Of a stretch of 64,000 bases of DNA, positions 57,871-64,000 are shown piece after piece. Below the pieces are notes generated by a model. The model was not told the origin of the DNA. It saw nothing but the letters and a program-made list of their open reading frames with translations, and ran no database searches. The position numbers were made by a program, and so were the translations under genes. The stretch covers positions 1 to 64,000 of the forward strand of contig JAGEMR010000149.1 in NCBI GenBank assembly GCA_021030915.1. Reading direction: 5' to 3'. This stretch comes from Astrothelium macrocarpum. Lineage: Eukaryota > Ascomycota > Dothideomycetes > Trypetheliales > Trypetheliaceae. Each line of letters opens with the position of its first letter. Position 1 is the stretch's first letter.

Positions 57871-59473
57871 ATGGCTCTCAGTCATGCAAACCTCCCACCC
57901 CCAGACCGCGTCGTCGAACTCTCACGAACCATCCAAGAAAATGCCGAGAAGCTTTCTGCACGTATCTCAGAGCTCGGAACGACATCTCTTTCGCTCGAAA
58001 ACGGGGTCTCTGAGGCCGTGAAACATGATGTTATTTGCACGCAAGCGCGACAAGCGATCGCAGACGGAACAGCAGAGTTGGAGACCATAGTCAAAGGACC
58101 CGAAAGTATAATAATGTCGCCGGCGGTAGGCATCTGCGGGTCTCCCTTTGAACGGTGGCATTGTGAGGCTTACCGTCCATCACTAGCACAACGTCCAGGC
58201 GAGCATTCACGTTATCGTTGAGTATGGTATTGCAGAGAAAATACCTCTGGAGACTGATGAAGGGAAGACCTTTCCGCAGCTGGCTGAAGCTTGTGGCTTG
58301 GACGAAAATATCATAAAAAGAGTCATGCGACACGCTTGCAGCCGGTTCGTCTTCAAAGAGTCACCAAAGGGAGTAATAAAACATAATGCTTTTTCTCGAA
58401 AACTGGCGGAGGCTCCAATGCTGCGACGAGTAAGCAGTATGACTTTGGGAGAGCTATGGCCAGCTGCTGCAAAGGTGAGAAGCCGATTTTGGTTCAAGGT
58501 AGAGGCAGCTGATCAGCGCTGTCTTTAGTTGAGTGAGGCACTGAGGAAGTGGCCCGACTCAGAAGAACCCAATCGTACGGTATGATACCTGTCACGGCCT
58601 TGATATATTCAAAGTTGATGTAGACCAGGCTTTTAATCTGGCTCATTCCACTGACCTACCGGCATTTCAATTCTTTGCTACACAACCAGATCGGGCGAAA
58701 CGCTTCGGTGATGCAATGACCTGGTTCAGCATGAGTCCTGAGCATAGTCTACATCATCTCGTAGACAACCACGACTTTGGCAAATATGGGAAGGGGGTCT
58801 TTGTCGATGTCGGCGGCTCCCACGGTACTGCGAGGTATTTTGAATACAAAAGAAGCCAAGAAAGTATGGTTCTGATTTCGTTGATAGTCTTGCAGTGGTT
58901 GAAAAATACCCGGAGATGACTTGCATCGTCCAGGATCTCTCCAGCGTCTCCAAAGAAGGGCAAAAGTCCCTTGCCCAGGATGATGATCGTGTCGCTTTCA
59001 TGGCACACGATTTCTTTACTGAGCAACCTGTGAAGGGCGCCAATGTGTACTTCCTGCGGCAGATTCTCCATGATTGGAGCGACAAATATGCAGCTCAAAT
59101 TCTGGGTGCGCTCGTTCCTGCTCTTACCAAAGATTCCACCATCTTAATAATGGAACATATACTGCCTGAGCCTGGTACGATTCCGCTGCGCCGCGAGCTA
59201 CTTCCAAGGTGAAAAGAATCGCCTGAATCTGGGCATGATATCGCAATACTGACAGTTTTGTATAGATGCTTTGATCTTGCGATGCTTGCATTAGCGAATG
59301 GAAAAGAGCGTGACATGGACGACTGGGAAACTCTTCTGAACATGGTTGACAAGAGGCTGGTTATCACGAACACAACCACGCCGCTCGGATCTGCTTTTGG
59401 ATTTGTTGAGGTGAAGCTGCTGGATCAAAGCACTTTACAAACGCAACAATCCGAACAAACTATTATTGACTGA
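57871..59473 (+). CDS. SAM-dependent O-methyltransferase (fungal class II type)
   Basis: Six exons: 57871-58125, 58199-58474, 58529-58579, 58629-58834, 58888-59208, 59266-59473; 438 residues. An N-terminal dimerisation/winged-helix region (VIVEYGIAEKIP...FPQLAEACGLDENIIKRVMRHAC) precedes the SAM-binding FVDVGGSHGTA motif (near residue 255). VVEKYPEMTCIVQDL and YFLRQILHDWSD follow, with the catalytic His of this family. It resembles fungal O-methyltransferases of aromatic polyketides or tyrosine-derived phenols. Two donor/acceptor choices near 58580 and 58887 were set by the need to keep the motif frame. It could methylate a Tyr hydroxyl or carboxylate of the predicted cyclic peptide; this is inference from location. 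Confidence 0.87.
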
Positions 59474-59552
59474 TAACGAAGCGAAATAGCGTCTTCTGCG
59501 CTTTTAGATTTACAATGCACGATGTCAGTAGGTTTTCCCTTATCAGCCAAAT

Positions 59553-59578
59553 AAAAAAAAAAAAAAAAAAAAAAAAAA
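59553..59578. repeat. Poly(A) tract of 26 bases
   Basis: An uninterrupted run of A about 80 bp downstream of the methyltransferase stop. It could be a slippage-prone homopolymer or the scar of a retroposed tail. No source element is seen next to it and the upstream gene has introns, so that gene is not a retrocopy. Confidence 0.9.
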
Positions 59579-59879
59579 CACATATCTATACTGTGTCTGT
59601 TGGATGAATGTATGATAGTCACGCCCATACCTTTTCGAGCATTTCAGAGCGTCCATTGTATTTTCCAGCTATTGCAAAAGCACCGCACTAATTTTCCAGG
59701 TATGTCAGCACTTCTGGCCAATGGCCTTCGACACCCTTTTCACTTGTCAGTGCAATGCAAGGGTCGGACTAAGCCAAGAACTAAAGTTTTGGAACTATGG
59801 CCCCTTCACTGAAGGATTTTGAGTCTCTTTCGCGTCGGTCGGAATGTCTGACATGCCTGCAAGCCGTTGTGAGAGGAAC

Positions 59880-60440
59880 TTATCAACTGCTTCTAGCTCC
59901 AGGATTCGCAGAGCGAGTAGCTATTGTAAAAACAATTTTCCCGTGCGGAGGTGGTGAAATTTGATCACAGCCGGCTTATACGCTCAAAGGTGACATCCTC
60001 GTGCTCAGCTCTGCTGCATTGAATGCCCGAAAGGATATCCATGGAGATGATTGTTCTGCCCAGACAAACGGTCATATGTAAAGCGGCTACCTTGGATTTT
60101 GTTTCCCTTAGAGGAGGCACGAGAATCTGCATAGCCTAGGAAATAACTCACTTCCAGATCAGCGAGATTCCAGCTTCACAGACGTTAAGCTTTGTATCAA
60201 TTGAGGACCGACATATTGTAGAAGACAATGTGGAGGACTTCAAGTTAATCACTAATAGCCTCAATGGATTGTAAGTCTTATTTCAGTGAGCATGGGCCTT
60301 GGCGTATGCTAATTCGTAGTAGATTGTGTGCGGACCAGCTAAGCTGATGACTGCCATTAGAGATGAATCTAATGAGCCATTTCTGACCCTTTGAAAATCG
60401 GTCCAGGAACATTCTGCGGCCTCTTCTGCAGCCTAGGTTC
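59880..60440 (+). pseudogene. Cytochrome P450 remnant
   Basis: From about 59895 the frame gives ERVAIVKTIFPCGGGE, a TGA (59962-59964), then YTLKGDILVLSSAALNARKDIHGDD. This order (R-x-A-x-K-x-T-x-x-P-x-GGG, then KG-x-I-x-x-x-S-x-x-A-x-x-x-x-K-D-I-x-G-x-D) is the stretch between the ExxR motif and the heme loop in CYP52-like fungal P450s. A possible decayed PF-x-x-GxRN heme-loop remnant follows near 60395-60415. No N-terminal half is seen upstream, so it is a truncated pseudogene. It may mark a lost oxidase of the peptide locus. Confidence 0.5.
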
Positions 60441-61039
60441 CGACTAACATGATAGTTTCCTTTTGTCTTACAACTTCAACATATGACTCACCCTAATATC
60501 CCGCTAACGAACACGGAGGATCATCTGATTACAGGAAGGGTTTTTCCAAGCTAACCGCGCGGATTTTTGAAATGAACGCAAGCTGATTCGATGGAAGTCT
60601 TGCCAATACCCTTCTTATCTTGGGCCCCCACACGCCAATGCAGGATATGCCTCCGAGGCAATAACCGTGCTGCAATTCAGGTGGTGCACTAGCATTGCAT
60701 CGCAGCTCGCCTGAGCAAATGGGAAATGTATGTTGCTCAGTAAGCAGTGGTGGTGTTGTTCCCAATTCGGTCCATTCGCGCCGGATCTCGGCTTTGCACT
60801 TTACATCTCCGAACAGGTCAATGGACATGTCTTGTCGCAACCGAAAACCTGAAGGTTTTCATGTTCCTGGAAGCAAGCGCACTGCTCCTATATCGTCTAT
60901 AACGCTGCACTCGCTAAACACCGCTGTTCGACATCTAACTCTGCGCTACAAGTATCAATCTCCAAGTTGTAACACTCCTAGTCTCTTCTTCAAACACGCT
61001 TCCGAACTATATACGTAGTAAAGCTATATTGAAGAGGCA
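60441..61039. promoter_or_regulatory. Upstream region of the MFS gene
   Basis: About 600 bp with no convincing gene. The 103-codon antisense frame at 60529-60840 has no motif. Confidence 0.35.
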
Positions 61040-62692
61040 ATGAGTGAACAAGACAAGATCAGTGACAATACATTGGAGCCCAACGTTACAGATCGCGAAT
61101 CTAATGCCCCGTTCTACGACGAAGAGAAAAATTTGCAAGGGGGACAGCAGACGACTACAGCAGAGATCGATCCAAATATGGTATGTTCGGTCGATTTTCC
61201 TGGTCTACCAAGTTCTTCTATCGAAATAATACCAGGCTGATTGTTTGCCCTTTCAGGTTACGTGGGACAGCGAGGATGATCTGATGAATCCCAAGAATTG
61301 GCCCAAGTGGCGTAAATGGATCGTCACTCTTCTAAGCTCTCTCGGTGGTCTCGTCACTTTAATGTCAAGTACGATGCTTGCGCCAGCTTTGGGTGCAATA
61401 GGCCGAGATCTCCACATTGGGGATGCAGAAGCTCAACTGGCGCTGTCTATCTTCGTGCTTGCTTTCGCCTTTGCGCCATTGTTGCTGGCGCCTTGCTCCG
61501 AAGTGTTTGGACGCCGATGGGTCTGGATCCTTGCAGGCCTATGGTACGTCTTGTGGAACACTGTCTGTGGATTCGTCCAAACGCAAGCCTTGTTGATTGT
61601 TGCTCGTTTCTTTGCTGGTGTCGGAGGAAGTGCTACTTTTGCCGTAGGTCAAGCACACAATGATACTCTTAAACATTTTTTCTCAAAACATTGCAGATGT
61701 CGGTTCCGATACTCGGGGACTGCTGGAGGTCTGAGGAGCGTGGGAAGGCGTTTGCCTTGGCAACTTTCATACCGCTACTTGGCCCAGCTTTGGGTCCAAT
61801 TATTGGAGGATTCGTCACCCAAGGAATAGACTGGCGTTGGCTTTTCTGGATTCTCTCCATCTTCCATGCAACACTCATAGTTTTGTTCTTTTTTCTTTTT
61901 CGAGAAACGCATGCCCCAACGATACTTGCCGAAAAGGCGGAAGAACTCCGCAAGCGCACCGGAAGAGACTATTATACGCAGCGCGAACACGGCAGCCCCA
62001 CTCTGATCCATAGACTGAAGGTCGGGTTTGCTCGACCCTATCAGCTCATTATCTCTCAGCCAATCATTCAAGTCGTCTCTCTATTTCTAGCTTATAATTT
62101 TGGCATCCTATATCTTGTCCTCTCAACCTTCGCAACACTTTGGGCCGATAGATATCACGAATCCGTTAGCATTAGTGGCCTCCACTACATTGCCCAAGTA
62201 GTCGGTTACACGTTAGCCGCTCAAGTCGGTGGGCCCGTAACGGACAGGATCTGGCACCATCTCCAGAACAAACACGATGGCGCTACAGCACCAGAATATC
62301 GTGTTCCACTTATGGTGCCGGGTGCGGTATTGATCCCCGTAGGCTTAGTCTGATACGGATGGTCAGCTGAGGCAAGAGCACCTTGGATTGTGGTCGATAT
62401 TGGCCTTAGTGTCTTTGGTTGCGGCATCATTCTTGGCACGCAGGCTATGCAGGCATACGTCTTGGAGGCATTTCCAGAGCATACGGCTTCTGCAACTGCC
62501 GCTTCACAGCTCCTACGCAACGTGTTCGCATTCGCATTTCCCATCTTTGCTCCCAAAATGTACAGTACATTGGGCTATGGATGGGGTAACAGCGTCTTGG
62601 CGTTCGTATTCTTGGCCATCGGAGTCCCGGCGCCTTTAATACTTTGGAAGCATGGGGCACGCTTGAGGATGAAGGGAAAGCACATTTCGTAA
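61040..62692 (+). pseudogene. MFS transporter with an internal TGA codon
   Basis: Exons 61040-61180, 61257-61643 and 61697-62692 give a 507-codon frame. An N-terminal hydrophilic region and WDSEDDLMNPKNWPKWRKW precede 12 hydrophobic segments. APCSEVFGRR is the motif after TM2, and GDCWRSEERGKAFA and GPALGPIIGGF follow, all as in fungal DHA1 multidrug pumps. Near the middle of the C-terminal half, TGA at 62351-62353 stops the frame. The reading frame continues without further damage to the natural end (LILWKHGARLRMKGKHIS). Product if read through: a plasma-membrane exporter, possibly for the peptide. Whether the TGA is a true mutation, an error or bypassed cannot be decided here. Confidence 0.8.
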
Positions 62693-64000
62693 ATGATCTG
62701 AATGACAAGCATACCATTTTGTCATTACCAGTGTACTACATCGTCAAGCATGTAGCATGAGGGGCACCAATGATTTTTCCCTTGAGATAAAGAAACAACC
62801 GGTCGAGCTTCAGGTTTGACATTTGGAGGAACTTGATAGAAAAAGATGAACTACCAATGCAATCCGTGAGCGAACACTTCAAGAGTTATCCCTGAAGACG
62901 ATTCAGCTCTTCAGCCATAACGCCATCTATACTGAGGCAAAACGAAAAGCACACTGTCGTATCGTGGTGCCAGTCCAAGTCGGCAGAAGCCGAGCACTGC
63001 AAAATGCAGCTGCGATTTCCACCAAGACTCTGAGTAAAGCCCGCTAGCTTTTTTCTCGAACGACTTGATAATTACCCGAGAAACAATTCCGTAGAGAAAT
63101 CGAGCTGCACCCAACATAGAACTTGATGTCCGAGCTCGAAGGATTTTGTGTATCCGATTTCATTGGTTAGAGTCGGGAAATGCTGGACCTTTCATAGAGA
63201 AGTTTCTTGATGTTGATATTGAGGTAACATGTCGATCTATATCCAGCTGCAATCCCACTCTCTTTGCCATCCTTCGCGGTGCTTAGGGTCTTGTAATTGC
63301 AAATGTCACTTAGAGCAATCGAATCTTATATGGTGCTATCAAGACGCCTTGTCAATATGCGCTTCCTTGGTTCTTGTCGGTGTGGTATTACGATGTCTTG
63401 AACAGCGCGTGGGTAAGGTACTGGAGCTCCTCAAGCGGGATGGCCGTGGTATGATCTCTTTAGAGTATAGCATTATTAAATCAACTGAACAGCTCGAGAT
63501 TGCGCCTATCGAGTTAGTAATTCTCCAAGTCTCTTGGTCCTTCGGCCACGCCGAACGCCATCAAAGTCAATCCCAGGAATATGCAGCATCAGTCCGCCGC
63601 CTATGAAGCCAATTAGCCATTCTATGAACGTTGACTAGGCCGATTGAAGACGAATATGCGTATTATTTACGACTACCGTGTTCCGATTTGCCTAAAGGTC
63701 GAAGAAATGATGCAAATGTAGGAAAATCATATCCAGCGCATTTGCCGCGTGTATGCTGAAAACATATTCCAGCGTCAAGGTACAATAGCTGAATTGGCGA
63801 GAAATCAAGATTCTGAATGTGGATAAGATGGCTTAGAAGTGGCACAGGGACTTGCTGTTGGTTGGAAGACAGAAATGTAAAGAGACATGGAATGGAGCGA
63901 GTATTTTTCACCCTTATTTAGTACATGCATCTTCCATCTAAGAGAGATTAGTTGGCTATATGCAGCGTCTCAACGGATGCAAATGTCATTGGCAATCCTC
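62693..64000. other. Right-end intergenic region, nothing recognised
   Basis: About 1.3 kb to the window edge. The short open frames (for example 63229-63606) show no motif. No repeat or RNA gene was found. Confidence 0.4.

Noticed and set aside
62351..62353. TGA read as tryptophan (alternative code)
   Set aside because: TGA is the natural stop of several intact genes here, including the polyketide synthase, the P450 and the methyltransferase.

Overview
The window is nuclear DNA of a filamentous ascomycete (Pezizomycotina). Genes carry many 45-90 nt GT-AG introns with CTAAC/CTAAT-like branch sites. Family content is typical: a HET-domain gene, Zn(II)2Cys6 regulators, MFS pumps and polyketide and peptide biosynthesis genes. 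GC-balanced gene blocks alternate with almost pure A+T blocks, which is the signature of repeat-induced point mutation (RIP) of transposons. A Leotiomycetes-like genome is a guess only. All exon models are mine, read from the sequence.

Layout. 1-2160: RIP-degraded DNA with a complete TIR transposon. 3153-10706: HET gene, a dead Zn2Cys6 regulator, an SDR and an MFS transporter. 10893-14520: a decayed Tc1/mariner element and a decayed Fot1/pogo element. 14659-30905: a 6-methylsalicylic acid (6-MSA) type cluster bracketed by two copies of a tRNA-derived SINE, each with a perfect target-site duplication. The cluster holds an SDR, a small NTF2/SnoaL-like protein, a broken 6-MSA decarboxylase, an intact CYP of the m-cresol hydroxylase type, a broken cupin gene and an intact 1776-residue 6-MSA synthase. 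A Zn2Cys6 regulator follows at 31401-33882. 36186-40206: a Fot1/pogo element with a second TIR element nested inside. 40256-50124: a medium-chain dehydrogenase, a 10-exon adenylosuccinate synthetase, an unknown protein, a secreted lactonohydrolase-like protein and an SRPBCC protein. 51553-51623: tRNA-Met.

The most exciting part is 51939-62692. A short secreted precursor (51939-52525, minus strand) ends in seven 15-residue repeats, each with a Tyr-Pro-Asp-x-Tyr core closed by Lys-Arg. Two UstYa-family (DUF3328) genes with paired HxxHC motifs lie close by. An aminotransferase, an O-methyltransferase, a P450 remnant and an MFS gene are also present. I read this as a dikaritin-like ribosomal cyclic-peptide (RiPP) locus. 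Kex2 would release the cores and UstYa oxidases would cross-link the tyrosines. I do not recognise the core from ustiloxin, phomopsin, asperipin or victorin.

Several genes are broken by frameshifts or nonsense codons: the decarboxylase, the cupin, a Zn2Cys6 gene, a P450 and the second MFS. Both biosynthetic loci therefore look partly decayed, or the assembly has errors at these sites.
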